Position numbers and translations under genes: made by a program. Positions 39,428-50,520 of a stretch of DNA of 64,000 nt are shown piece by piece (positions within the stretch are counted from its first letter, which is position 1; the number at the start of each line of letters is the position of its first letter). The stretch spans positions 124,001 through 188,000 of the forward strand of contig CASHSZ010000010.1 of the NCBI GenBank assembly GCA_949358305.1, in the 5' to 3' direction. The stretch is from Strigamia acuminata. Taxonomy: Eukaryota; Arthropoda; Chilopoda; Geophilomorpha; Linotaeniidae. The notes below the pieces were generated by a model. It searched no databases and was not told where the DNA came from. It saw nothing but the letters and a program-made list of their open reading frames with translations.

Positions 39428-40934
39428 TGTTGCAACTGGCCTGGGTTGGGCCAATTATGAAACTAAGGACCTTCTTTTTGACCGCTGATTTTGTATAGTG
39501 GCTTTGAAGATTCAATGTCCATCTGTCAGGCATCCAGAACAGCAGGTACTTTGGAGGAAACAAGGAGTTTTTACTCCTCACTCATTCTGTTAATAAAATC
39601 CACGGGAGTAAAAATAAACATCGTTTAATATCATTGAAAACATGAATAACACAGATACAATGCAGCGCGAGAGCAGAAACAAAGCAGTTACACTTAAAAC
39701 AATAAACTATAACAAGTGCAATCACATAAGCATTGTATAAGGACATATGCACTTGAAAGTAAGGAAGCCTTAGGTCCCTAAAAAAGGGAGGAAATAAACC
39801 ATCTGATACAAATAGACTACCGTACAGGGCATCAAGTACATTTGCTTAAGCCTAACAACTGAAAAACCTACATTAAATGCAATAAATCAGTTTTACAATC
39901 AATCTTTAGATGCTATATTCAAGAACCCATTGGAAATGCATTAAATCCAAGTAAATATTCATGAAACACAAGAAGAAGAATAAATATAGAGGTTTTCTAC
40001 CAATCAAATTGCAGCTCTACAGTGAGTGCAGTATTTACATCAGAAAGCATTATCATCATGCAATAAAACTTAAGACTATTACATTGCTAAATACACAAAT
40101 GCCCAATTACTCACAAATACCTCATAAAACCCACAAAAAGGTAATTTTAAATACATCTTTACAGAGACACTTAAGCCACGCCCACAGCAATGGCGGACAA
40201 GGAGAGAGAGATTGCTCATATGAGCACAAAAGCAATCCAATTAACCTTCCAGGACAAGTGAGAGGCATTTTAAGGTAACAAATTAATTAATAGGCATACA
40301 AACAACTAATATAGGTGGTTTTTAATCCGTGACAGGACCTGGAACATTTCTACCAGCTGTCCAGAGGCGGACACGCATAGGAGGCGATCATTTGCACGCA
40401 TTTTGGACGTTTTCACACCTGAAACGAGCGGTGTTGAACTCACATGCGCACAATAGACACACAGGACATTAAACAAGGTAGGAAAATTGCTAATAAACTG
40501 ATAAAATGCACTGAATGCATTTAAACATTAATAATAACAGTTTGATCTCTTCCAGTCCACATTTGAATTGAGCGAGATGCATCCAGCTTGTCAGACTGCT
40601 TACACTAATGAACTGGAAATAGATAACACTCAAGAAACAGGTAAAAATTGCACAAAACGTTAATAAGTGACAACAAAAACTTACAAAGCAATATTTTGAC
40701 ATTTCAGGTAATTAATTCACATGGCAAACGTTCACGGCAATGACACCAGTACACATGTGCTATAAAAACATCGATTTCAGACACGGAAATATTCAGATAA
40801 TTGACAAATTCGAACTCAAACACACAAGAATGTTATTAAAAACGTTTTGTCTGTATTTCCAGGAAATTGCCACATGTATAGATTTTCTTCCTAGCCGGTA
40901 AACGTTTTGACAACTCCATTTGTTGCTAGCAACA
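39428..40934 (-). repeat. 3' LTR of element copy 1
   Basis: This is a 1,507-bp LTR, 3' in element orientation. It begins TGTTGCAACTGG on the plus strand and ends GCTAGCAACA. It matches 44699-46205 in length and in every segment I compared. An ATTAAA poly(A)-like hexamer lies on the minus strand at 39624-39629. A short hairpin (AGGAGT, TTTT, ACTCCT) lies at 39563-39578. I saw no convincing TATA box on the element strand. Small reading frames inside it show no domain. Confidence 0.95.
40921..40934. other. Perfect 14-bp palindrome at LTR end
   Basis: TGTTGCTAGCAACA is its own reverse complement and forms the first 14 bp of the LTR in element orientation. It recurs at the same place in the other three LTRs (46192-46205, 56465-56478, 61736-61749). 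The opposite LTR end has a related 8-bp palindrome, GTTGCAAC. These lie where integrase would bind the cDNA ends. Confidence 0.85.
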
Positions 40935-40967
40935 AAGATTGCCGGCCGAAAGAAAGAAACCGACATC
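40935..40967 (-). other. Short segment between ORF stop and 3' LTR; no polypurine tract
   Basis: These 33 bp separate the stop codon from the 3' LTR. In element orientation the stretch is pyrimidine-rich (TTTCTTTCTTTCGG), then GGCAATCTT before the LTR. A plus-strand-priming polypurine tract would be expected here and is not recognisable. Confidence 0.7.
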
Positions 40968-43643
40968 CTATGTAATTCTTTGACGTAATAGGTTTGAAAT
41001 CCATTCAGGTATTCTTTTACCAACAGCGACCAAGCTTAACTTGACCAGTGTATTTATCATCTGTTTCTGTTTCAGTGGATCTTTTGAATAGAAACCATAG
41101 TCTTGATGAGTGAAAGAAAATTTCTGATTTTTGCCTACAAACGACTTCATCTTTGTGCAAGGCGATCTATATCGATACTTAGGACGACGTGCATCTGCTT
41201 CCTTTACCAATTCGATTTCTGCGCCAACATTTCGATCTTGTTTGATAATAGTTTGACTCAAAACGTCTCTTGTATTTCTGAATAGTAAAGGTTTTTTGTC
41301 TATTTTCAGCAACTCGAGAAGCTTTTCCTTTTTTCCCAAGAACATTGGGCCTTTAATCGATTGAATTTCCTCTAGATTACTTCGAATCGAGCCCCAGAAA
41401 TTTAAAAAGTCCGGGTGGGATAACCTTACACTCCAATTCCGAGTCCAACTCTTCTCCACACGGTAACGAGGAATATTTTCCCGGCCGAAAGAACCAAATA
41501 GCCAGCTCTTGACTGCATTTCCAGATCCTTCCTTTCGAGAAAGCATGGTCTTTGATGATTCGGGAAGGTTTGAGTTGACTGTGCAGAAACAACTTGACTT
41601 TTCATCTGAAATTTGACTCAACTTCTTGCGATGGACGACTTCCGATGCCTGAGTTGCGATTAGGATCGGATTTTTTGATTTGTTGCGGATAATTTGGCCT
41701 TGTTCTACCGAGAGACACGATACAGCTGCGCTAGTATCCGAATATTCATCCAAATCGTGGTTTGTGTTTCCAATCGATCCATTGGCAATCCAACCAAATA
41801 TCGTGCGAGACAAACCAAATGTTTTGCTAATCCGTTTTCTTCCACAGAGAGCAACTTTCCAAAAGTTGTCACCTCCTATTAGGAAGTCAATTTCATCCGT
41901 GACTGACGGATGCGGTTCAGCTAATTCCAATCCAAACGCCAATATTTTCTTGATAGTTTCGGCATTTGTCAGTCCACTGACTGTGGGCAACGCTTTAGCT
42001 TTTAATGCATCAAATGTAAGCTTTTGATTTCCGTGACGTGACTGTAGCTCCACTGGAATTACGTCGTAATTAGCGGGAACTGCATGTTCATCATCCAATC
42101 GCTTCATCATGTATGCTACAGATCCCTTCTTTGTCATCCGAAGGCATTCAACCAATTTGGTAGATACGTACGACCGGTGACTCCCGGGGTCAAGAAGACC
42201 TCGGACAATAACTGGCTCCTTGTTTTTTCGGATTTTTTGAGCTGAAAATACCATCAACTGAATACTCGATGCAACGGCTAAAGATACATTTGCAGAGACA
42301 CTGGATTGGGTGGGAATTTCTTCTTTCTTTTCAGCAGGTTTTTCTTCCCCTTTTTGACAAATTATCGTGTGATGTCGACCACCACATTTCCTGCAACTGA
42401 AGCTTACCAAGCAGTCTTTCGCCGAATGATTTCTGCGGAGGCAATTAAAGCATAAGCGCTTTTGTTTAGCGATTTCTGTTCGTTCCGCAACAGTAAGAGA
42501 AGCGTCGCATTTTGCGTTATAATGTGATCCGTCACAAAAAACGCAGACGATTTTTCCCGACCCCATTGGACCGGATGGTTTCGGTTTGTCCTTCCCTGAC
42601 TGTGAGATGAAACAGGTTGACATGGTGCCTTTTCGCGCAAAATCCGACTCTTTCGGTGACTTTTCTGATTTTTCTTGTTTTTTCTTAGATGCTTTAGCTT
42701 TCATAACCGTTTCTTCGGCAAGCTCAGCAATCCGCAGTTCTTCCGCAACAAAGTCCACAAACTTTAGTACGTTGTCCATGCGACCCTGGTTGGTGCGGTG
42801 GTAACGTTTCGCTATGTCAGGTGGAAACTTTTCCAGAAGGTCAGGCACAAGGAAAAGACCAGCTGTTCGGATAGGTACATGTAGTTTATCTAGCGTTTTT
42901 AATGAGGATGAAATCGATGTCAACAATTGCTTGACCGGCAGGACTGGATACATCTCGTGTACCGCCTTGAGTTCGCGTATCGACTTTACCAACGCATTCT
43001 TCTGATTAATTTCAGATCCATAACGACTTCTTAGCTCTGCCAATGCAAGAGAGTAAGAGTCTTTGGTTAGTGGAAAAGATCCAACGACCTTTTCCGCATC
43101 TCCGGTACAGGTTGACTTCAAGTATTGTAGTTTCTCGATGTCCGACAATTCATCGTTCTTGTCGACAGCAGCATCGAACATGTCTATATATGACTGGAAC
43201 TTCAGTGGGCTTCCATCATATTTGGTGATCTCAATCTTGGGTAGGCGTAAGTTATGCTTCTTTGACGACACCGATGTGAATCCGGTGTTGAACGTCTGTG
43301 AAGCAATGGCACTAGCTCCCAAGGAGGTTGAACTGGTCCGGGCGACTTCCACTCGCTTCTTCAAGTGGTTGACCTTCGATCCAATCTTGTCCAAACGAAC
43401 GATGAAATCCAGATATTTCTCTCTTGCCAGGTGCGGTTGGAGAACGGTGAGATCATCTATCAATGTAGCATGTTGCTCCTGAATTGATTGGGAAATGGCA
43501 TCCAACTCCCCAAAATCCTGCATGTTTGTTGACGTTCCCAACAAGTCTTCTATGTTCCCTATCTTCGATTTCCATAAGATTTCCCATTCTTCTATCTGAT
43601 CCGCGGACGGCGGTGTGACTGGAGTGGTTACTGGAAGTGACAT
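40968..43643 (-). CDS. BEL/Pao-like Gag-protease polyprotein (no polymerase), copy 1
   Basis: This 891-residue ORF would package element RNA (Gag) and cleave the polyprotein (protease). Residues about 132-300 match the BEL/Pao capsid-like Gag region (DUF1759 style), starting LPKIEITKYDGSPLKFQ. A Lys-rich linker (about 315-335) precedes three zinc knuckles: C367-C370-H374-C379, C398-C401-H406-C411 (classic CX2CX4HX4C) and C417-C420-H424-C429. A retropepsin-like domain follows, with LLDPGSHRSYVS at 483-494, FLIGGDNFW at 587-595 and FGW at 616-618. The catalytic triplet is D485-P486-G487, where D-S/T-G is normal. Residues about 640-891 are basic and unrecognised. The start is firm: an in-frame TGA lies two codons upstream, and A is at -3. 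BEL/Pao polyproteins normally continue into RT, RNase H and integrase; this ORF stops 33 bp before the LTR. Confidence 0.9.
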   Translation of the reverse strand: MSLPVTTPVTPPSADQIEEWEILWKSKIGNIEDLLGTSTNMQDFGELDAISQSIQEQHATLIDDLTVLQPHLAREKYLDFIVRLDKIGSKVNHLKKRVEVARTSSTSLGASAIASQTFNTGFTSVSSKKHNLRLPKIEITKYDGSPLKFQSYIDMFDAAVDKNDELSDIEKLQYLKSTCTGDAEKVVGSFPLTKDSYSLALAELRSRYGSEINQKNALVKSIRELKAVHEMYPVLPVKQLLTSISSSLKTLDKLHVPIRTAGLFLVPDLLEKFPPDIAKRYHRTNQGRMDNVLKFVDFVAEELRIAELAEETVMKAKASKKKQEKSEKSPKESDFARKGTMSTCFISQSGKDKPKPSGPMGSGKIVCVFCDGSHYNAKCDASLTVAERTEIAKQKRLCFNCLRRNHSAKDCLVSFSCRKCGGRHHTIICQKGEEKPAEKKEEIPTQSSVSANVSLAVASSIQLMVFSAQKIRKNKEPVIVRGLLDPGSHRSYVSTKLVECLRMTKKGSVAYMMKRLDDEHAVPANYDVIPVELQSRHGNQKLTFDALKAKALPTVSGLTNAETIKKILAFGLELAEPHPSVTDEIDFLIGGDNFWKVALCGRKRISKTFGLSRTIFGWIANGSIGNTNHDLDEYSDTSAAVSCLSVEQGQIIRNKSKNPILIATQASEVVHRKKLSQISDEKSSCFCTVNSNLPESSKTMLSRKEGSGNAVKSWLFGSFGRENIPRYRVEKSWTRNWSVRLSHPDFLNFWGSIRSNLEEIQSIKGPMFLGKKEKLLELLKIDKKPLLFRNTRDVLSQTIIKQDRNVGAEIELVKEADARRPKYRYRSPCTKMKSFVGKNQKFSFTHQDYGFYSKDPLKQKQMINTLVKLSLVAVGKRIPEWISNLLRQRIT

Positions 43644-44698
43644 TTTTCAGATAAGTAAACTTTGACTACAGGAATTGATTCTTTGTGTAAAAATAAAATC
43701 TCCTTTTCCAGTTGGATCCCAACCCAACGGACGACACACTAAGGGCAAAGCAGAGACACCAACAAACAAAAAGGACGGATTTGACTTACACACTCGAATT
43801 TCGACCTCGAAATCCCACGTTCAAGGATCGATGCGACAGCGCTTAATTTATGTGAGCTAACTATTGACTTTGGAGATGACAAGGACCCCCAAAACCCCGA
43901 GTCACAATAAATTTCGATACGCTTATATCTACGGAAATGCACACTGGCGTAATTAAGACGACAATTGCTCTCTGCCTAATGCAGTAATGGCGAGCGAACT
44001 TGAGTATTTGCCCAGATTCAATTGTAGGTTTAACAACCAAATTGCAAACAAAACACTCCTAACTGAATTATTCTCGAAAATCTTTTCTTATTAGACCAAA
44101 ACTGATCACTTGAATAAGACTTTGCTAAATAAACGATTTGTTTTCCCCCAAAGACCTGACTGAATGCTGGACATATACTTAAGAAGATTATATACAATTT
44201 ATTTGAGACAAAATTATAAATATAAATCTTCGTTTCAGATGGACATCGCATTGCGTTGTGTGATGATTGACGACTAGTTGACAGCCAGGAACGTCCGCGA
44301 CCAGTGGTGCGCTGCGGCTTGAACTCCACACTGAGGACGTTGTCCACTCGAAGGAGATCCACTGTCACGACGACACAAGACGGGGAAAGGACGATTTGCT
44401 CCAAACAGGCGAATTCACTGCACGGCTCACTGTCACTTGGCACAAACTCAAGTGCGCACTTGAAGACAGACGGCGCTAAGCAGCTGGACACACCTGATGC
44501 ACTTGAAACACACCTTTTGGCACTTTCACAAGATACGTGACCGCAACTGACCGGAAATACAGGCGTACAACGGCGCACGGACGACACGCATACAAAAAGC
44601 ACTGGTGCTTGACACTTGAAATGAGAGCAAATCATAAATCACACAATAAACCTGGCACAGACTCGAATTCGCGTAATCCTGGTCACTGGGACCAAAAA
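43644..44698 (-). other. Untranslated leader of element copy 1
   Basis: This 1,055-bp stretch lies between the 5' LTR and the Gag start in element orientation. It should hold the primer-binding site and, by analogy, packaging and dimerisation signals. A 201-codon open frame (44030-44635, minus) begins just inside it. That frame is rich in Cys and Ser, has no recognisable domain and is probably chance. No other gene is visible. Confidence 0.7.
44677..44694 (-). promoter_or_regulatory. Candidate tRNA primer-binding site, copy 1
   Basis: Four bases inside the 5' LTR the element strand reads TGGTCCCAGTGACCAGGA. It begins TGG, the complement of the CCA end of a tRNA, at the right place for minus-strand priming. 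I could not match it to a particular tRNA. The first 15 bases also form a small hairpin (TGGTC and GACCA). Confidence 0.65.
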
Positions 44699-46205
44699 TG
44701 TTGCAACTGGCCTGGGTTGGGCCAATTATGAAACTAAGGACCTTCTTTTTGACCGCTGATTTTGTATAGTGGCTTTGAAGATTCAATGTCCATCTGTCAG
44801 GCATCCAGAACAGCAGGTACTTTGGAGGAAACAAGGAGTTTTTACTCCTCACTCATTCTGTTAATAAAATCCACGGGAGTAAAAATAAACATCGTTTAAT
44901 ATCATTGAAAACATGAATAACACAGATACAATGCAGCGCGAGAGCAGAAACAAAGCAGTTACACTTAAAACAATAAACTATAACAAGTGCAATCACATAA
45001 GCATTGTATAAGGACATATGCACTTGAAAGTAAGGAAGCCTTAGGTCCCTAAAAAAGGGAGGAAATAAACCATCTGATACAAATAGACTACCGTACAGGG
45101 CATCAAGTACATTTGCTTAAGCCTAACAACTGAAAAACCTACATTAAATGCAATAAATCAGTTTTACAATCAATCTTTAGATGCTATATTCAAGAACCCA
45201 TTGGAAATGCATTAAATCCAAGTAAATATTCATGAAACACAAGAAGAAGAATAAATATAGAGGTTTTCTACCAATCAAATTGCAGCTCTACAGTGAGTGC
45301 AGTATTTACATCAGAAAGCATTATCATCATGCAATAAAACTTAAGACTATTACATTGCTAAATACACAAATGCCCAATTACTCACAAATACCTCATAAAA
45401 CCCACAAAAAGGTAATTTTAAATACATCTTTACAGAGACACTTAAGCCACGCCCACAGCAATGGCGGACAAGGAGAGAGAGATTGCTCATATGAGCACAA
45501 AAGCAATCCAATTAACCTTCCAGGACAAGTGAGAGGCATTTTAAGGTAACAAATTAATTAATAGGCATACAAACAACTAATATAGGTGGTTTTTAATCCG
45601 TGACAGGACCTGGAACATTTCTACCAGCTGTCCAGAGGCGGACACGCATAGGAGGCGATCATTTGCACGCATTTTGGACGTTTTCACACCTGAAACGAGC
45701 GGTGTTGAACTCACATGCGCACAATAGACACACAGGACATTAAACAAGGTAGGAAAATTGCTAATAAACTGATAAAATGCACTGAATGCATTTAAACATT
45801 AATAATAACAGTTTGATCTCTTCCAGTCCACATTTGAATTGAGCGAGATGCATCCAGCTTGTCAGACTGCTTACACTAATGAACTGGAAATAGATAACAC
45901 TCAAGAAACAGGTAAAAATTGCACAAAACGTTAATAAGTGACAACAAAAACTTACAAAGCAATATTTTGACATTTCAGGTAATTAATTCACATGGCAAAC
46001 GTTCACGGCAATGACACCAGTACACATGTGCTATAAAAACATCGATTTCAGACACGGAAATATTCAGATAATTGACAAATTCGAACTCAAACACACAAGA
46101 ATGTTATTAAAAACGTTTTGTCTGTATTTCCAGGAAATTGCCACATGTATAGATTTTCTTCCTAGCCGGTAAACGTTTTGACAACTCCATTTGTTGCTAG
46201 CAACA
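44699..46205 (-). repeat. 5' LTR of element copy 1
   Basis: This is the promoter-bearing LTR in element orientation, 1,507 bp, at +5,271 bp from 39428. The same small frames at the same relative positions, and the sequence I compared, show no difference from the partner LTR. 1.5 kb is long for an LTR but not unprecedented. Confidence 0.95.
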
Positions 46206-46209
46206 ACTT
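46206..46209. other. Target site duplication ACTT, right of element copy 1
   Basis: ACTT directly follows the LTR end GCAACA and repeats the four bases at 39424-39427. The D monomer then continues with AGCACAAACACCAATG. Confidence 0.9.
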
Positions 46210-49191
46210 AGCACAAACACCAATGTCTCTGAATGTTCAGAAATAGTGTTTAAACCTTAGTAGAAGGCTCCAATGTAAGTTTTAGAAACATCCAACCAAT
46301 GATTTGGGAGAATAGACTTTTGATCTCATCACAGTTGACTTAGCACAAACACCACAAGTCCAATGTCTCTGAATGTTCAGAAATAGTGTTTAAACCTTAG
46401 TAGAAAGCTCCAATGTAAGTTTTAGAAACATCCAACCAATGATTTGGGAGAATAGACTTTTGATCTCATCACAGTTGACTTAGCACAAACACCACAAGTC
46501 CAATGTCTCTGAATGTTCAGAAATAGTGTTTAAACCTTAGTAGAAGGCTCCAATGTAAGTTTTAGAAACATCCAACCAATGATTTGGGAGAATAGACTTT
46601 TGATCTCATCACAGTTGACTTAGCACAAACACCACAAGTCCAATGTCTCTGAATGTTCAGAAATAGTGTTTAAACCTTAGTAGAAAGCTCCAATGTAAGT
46701 TTTAGAAACATCCAACCAATGATTTGGGAGAATAGACTTTTGATCTCATCACAGTTGACTTAGCACAAACACCACAAGTCCAATGTCTCTGAATGTTCAG
46801 AAATAGTGTTTAAACCTTAGTAGAAGGCTCCAATGTAAGTTTTAGAAACATTCAATCATTGATTTAGGAGAATAGACTTTTGATCTCATCACAGTTGACT
46901 TAGCACAAACACCACAAGACCAATGTCTCTGAATGTTCAGAAATAGTGTTTAAACCTTAGTAGAAGGCTCCAATGTAAGTTTTAGAAACATCCAACCAAT
47001 GATTTGGGAGAATAGACTTTTGATCTCATCACAGTTGACTTAGCACAAACACCACAAGACCAATGTCTCTGAATGTTCAGAAATAGTGTTTAAACCTTAG
47101 TAGAAGGCTCCAATGTAAGTTTTAGAGACATCCAACCAATGATTTGGGAGAATAGACTTTTGATCTAATCACAGTTGACTTAGCACAAACACCACAAGAC
47201 CAATGTCTCTGAATGTTTAGAAATAGTGTTTAAACCTTAGTAGAAGGCTCTAATGTAAGTTTTAGAAACATCCAACCAATGATTTGGGAGAATAGACTTT
47301 TGATCTCATCACAGTTGACTTAGCACAAACACCACAAGTCCAATGTGTCTGAATGTTTATAAATAGTGTTTAAACCTTTGTAGATGTAAGTTTTAGCAAC
47401 ACCCAAGCAATAAATTTTGAAAAAAAAATTTTGAGCTCATTTCAGATCGCAGTTGACTTAGCACAAACACCAATGTCTCTGAATGTTCAGAAATAGTGTT
47501 TAAACCTTAGTAGAAGGCTCCAATGTAAGTTTTAGAAACATCCAACCAATGATTTGGGAGAATAGACTTTTGATCTCATCACAGTTGACTTAGCACAAAC
47601 ACCACAAGTCCAATGTCTCTGAATGTTCAGAAATAGTGTTTAAACCTTAGTAGAAGGCTCCAATGTAAGTTTTAGAGACATCCAACCAATGATTTGGGAG
47701 AATAGACTTTTGATCTCATCACAGTTGACTTAGCACAAACACCACAAGTCCAATGTCTCTGAATGTTCAGAAATAGTGTTTAAACCTTAGTAGAAGGCTC
47801 CAATGTAAGTTTTAGAAACATTCAACCATTGATTTAGGAGAATAGACTTTTGATCTCATCACAGTTGACTTAGCACAAACACCACAAGACCAATGTCTCT
47901 GAATGTTCAGAAATAGTGTTTAAACCTTAGTAGAAGGCTCCAATGTAAATTTTAGAAACATCCAACCAATGATTTGGGAGAATAGACTTTTGATCTCATC
48001 ACAGTTGACTTAGCACAAACACCACAAGACCAATGTCTCTGAATGTTCAGAAATAGTGTTTAAACCTTAGTAGAAGGCTCCAATGTAAGTTTTAGAGACA
48101 TCCAACCAATGATTTGGGAGAATAGACTTTTGATCTAATCACAGTTGACTTAGCACAAACACCACAAGACCAATGTCTCTGAATGTTCAGAAATAGTGTT
48201 TAAACCTTAGTAGAAGGCTCCAATGTAAGTTTTAGAAACATCCAACCAATGATTTGGGAGAATAGACTTTTGATCTCATCACAGTTGACTTAGCACAAAC
48301 ACCACAAGACCAATGTCTCTGAATGTTCAGAAATAGTGTTTAAACCTTAGTAGAAGGCTCCAATGTAAGTTTTAGAAACATCCAACCAATGATTTGGGAG
48401 AATAGACTTTTGATCTCATCACAGTTGACTTAGCACAAACACCACAAGTCCAATGTCTCTGAATGTTCAGAAATAGTGTTTAAACCTTAGTAGAAGGCTC
48501 CAATGTAAGTTTTAGAAACATCCAACCAATGATTTGGGAGAATAGACTTTTGATCTCATCACAGTTGACTTAGCAGAAACACCACAAGTCCAATGTCTCT
48601 GAATGTTCAGAAATAGTGTTTAAACCTTAGTAGAAGGCTCCAATGTAAGTTTTAGAGACATCCAACCAATGATTTGGGAGAATAGACTTTTGATCTAATC
48701 ACAGTTGACTTAGCACAAACACCACAAGACCAATGTCTCTGAATGTTTAGAAATAGTGTTTAAACCTTAGTAGAAGGCTCTAATGTAAGTTTTAGAAACA
48801 TCCAACCAATGATTTGGGAGAATAGACTTTTGATCTCATCACAGTTGACTTAGCACAAACACCACAAGTCCAATGTGTATGAATGTTTATAAATAGTGTT
48901 TAAACCTTTGTAGATGTAAGTTTTAGCAACACCCAAGCAATAAATTTTGAAAAAAAAATTTTGAGCTCATTTCAGATCGCAGTTGACTTAGCACAAACAC
49001 CAATGTCTCTGAATGTTCAGAAATAGTGTTTAAACCTTAGTAGAAGGCTCCAATGTAAGTTTTAGAAACATCCAACCAATGATTTGGGAGAATAGACTTT
49101 TGATCTCATCACAGTTGACTTAGCACAAACACCACAAGTCCAATGTCTCTGAATGTTCAGAAATAGTGTTTAAACCTTAGTAGAAGGCTCC

Positions 49192-49323
49192 AATGTAAGT
49201 TTTAGAAACATCCAACCAATGATTTGGGAGAATAGACTTTTGATCTCATCACAGTTGACTTAGCACAAACACCAATGTCTCTGAATGTTCAGAAATAGTG
49301 TTTAAACCTTAGTAGAAGGCTCC
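49192..49323. repeat. 132-bp chimeric monomer (regular front, D back)
   Basis: This is the paralogue of the chimera at 38099, offset 11,093 bp, in the stretch that leads to the empty insertion site. Confidence 0.9.
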
Positions 49324-50516
49324 AATGTAAGTTTTAGAAACATCCAACCAATGATTTGGGAGAATAGACTTTTGATCTCATCACAGTTGACTTAGCACAA
49401 ACACCACAAGTCCAATGTCTCTGAATGTTCAGAAATAGTGTTTAAACCTTAGTAGAAAGCTCCAATGTAAGTTTTAGAAACATCCAACCAATGATTTGGG
49501 AGAATAGACTTTTGATCTCATCACAGTTGACTTAGCACAAACACCACAAGTCCAATGTCTCTGAATGTTCAGAAATAGTGTTTAAACCTTAGTAGAAGGC
49601 TCCAATGTAAGTTTTAGAAACATTCAACCATTGATTTAGGAGAATAGACTTTTGATCTCATCACAGTTGACTTAGCACAAACACCACAAGACCAATGTCT
49701 CTGAATGTTCAGAAATAGTGTTTAAACCTTAGTAGAAGGCTCCAATGTAAATTTTAGAAACATCCAACCAATGATTTGGGAGAATAGACTTTTGATCTCA
49801 TCACAGTTGACTTAGCACAAACACCACAAGACCAATGTCTCTGAATGTTCAGAAATAGTGTTTAAACCTTAGTAGAAGGCTCCAATGTAAGTTTTAGAGA
49901 CATCCAACCAATGATTTGGGAGAATAGACTTTTGATCTAATCACAGTTGACTTAGCACAAACACCACAAGACCAATGTCTCTGAATGTTCAGAAATAGTG
50001 TTTAAACCTTAGTAGAAGGCTCCAATGTAAGTTTTAGAAACATCCAACCAATGATTTGGGAGAATAGACTTTTGATCTCATCACAGTTGACTTAGCAGAA
50101 ACACCACAAGTCCAATGTCTCTGAATGTTCAGAAATAGTGTTTAAACCTTAGTAGAAGGCTCCAATGTAAGTTTTAGAAACATTCAACCATTGATTTAGG
50201 AGAATAGACTTTTGATCTCATCACAGTTGACTTAGCACAAACACCACAAGACCAATGTCTCTGAATGTTCAGAAATAGTGTTTAAACCTTAGTAGAAGGC
50301 TCCAATGTAAGTTTTAGAAACATCCAACCAATGATCTGGGAGAATAGACTTTTGATCTCATCACAGTTGACTTAGCACAAGCACCACAAGTCCAATGTGT
50401 CTGAATGTTTATAAATAGTGTTTAAACCTTTGTAGAAGCCTTAAATGTAAGTTTTAGCAACACCCAAGCAATAAATTTTGAAAAAAAAATTTTGAGCTCA
50501 TTTCAGATCGCAGTTG

Positions 50517-50520
50517 ACTT
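50517..50520. other. Paralogous empty (pre-integration) site
   Basis: The D monomer at 50444 corresponds to the ones that hold the LTR elements. Its left context matches that of 39351 at +11,093 bp (D at 37821 to 48914, chimera at 38099 to 49192, AATGATCTGG variant). Its right context matches that after 46206 at +4,311 bp (D at 47384 to 51695). Here GTTGACTTAGCAC is uninterrupted with a single ACTT, which confirms the insertion boundaries. Confidence 0.85.

Larger units (their letters stand above)
39428..46205 (-). mobile_element. Non-autonomous BEL/Pao-like LTR retrotransposon, copy 1
   Basis: This 6,778-bp element has two 1,507-bp direct LTRs, TG...CA ends with TGTTGC/GCAACA inverted termini, a 3,764-bp internal region and a 4-bp target duplication. 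Orientation is set by the minus-strand Gag-protease ORF and by a TGG-starting primer-binding-site candidate next to the right-hand (5') LTR. The Gag type, the three zinc knuckles and the form of the protease domain point to BEL/Pao. No reverse transcriptase, RNase H or integrase sequence is present, so mobilisation would have needed enzymes from another element. The LTRs appear identical, which implies recent insertion or later homogenisation. Confidence 0.93.

Noticed and set aside
39961-40278. 105-codon plus-strand open frame inside the LTR (also 45232, 55505, 60776)
   Set aside because: It is low-complexity Lys/His/Asn-rich with no domain, lies antisense to the element, and occurs in every LTR copy because the LTR is repeated. 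Probably chance.
40490-40702. 70-codon minus-strand hydrophobic frame in the LTR
   Set aside because: It could pass for a membrane peptide, but it is Cys/Phe-rich translation of AT-rich LTR sequence with no neighbouring signal or homologue that I recognise.
43063-43482. 139-codon and other plus-strand frames opposite Gag (41103-43482)
   Set aside because: These are antisense shadows of the 891-codon ORF, with no recognisable motifs.
44030-44635. 201-codon minus-strand frame in the leader as an extra gene
   Set aside because: It has no domain, odd Cys/Ser-rich composition and a second half that reads like non-coding AT-rich DNA. It overlaps the region expected to hold leader signals.
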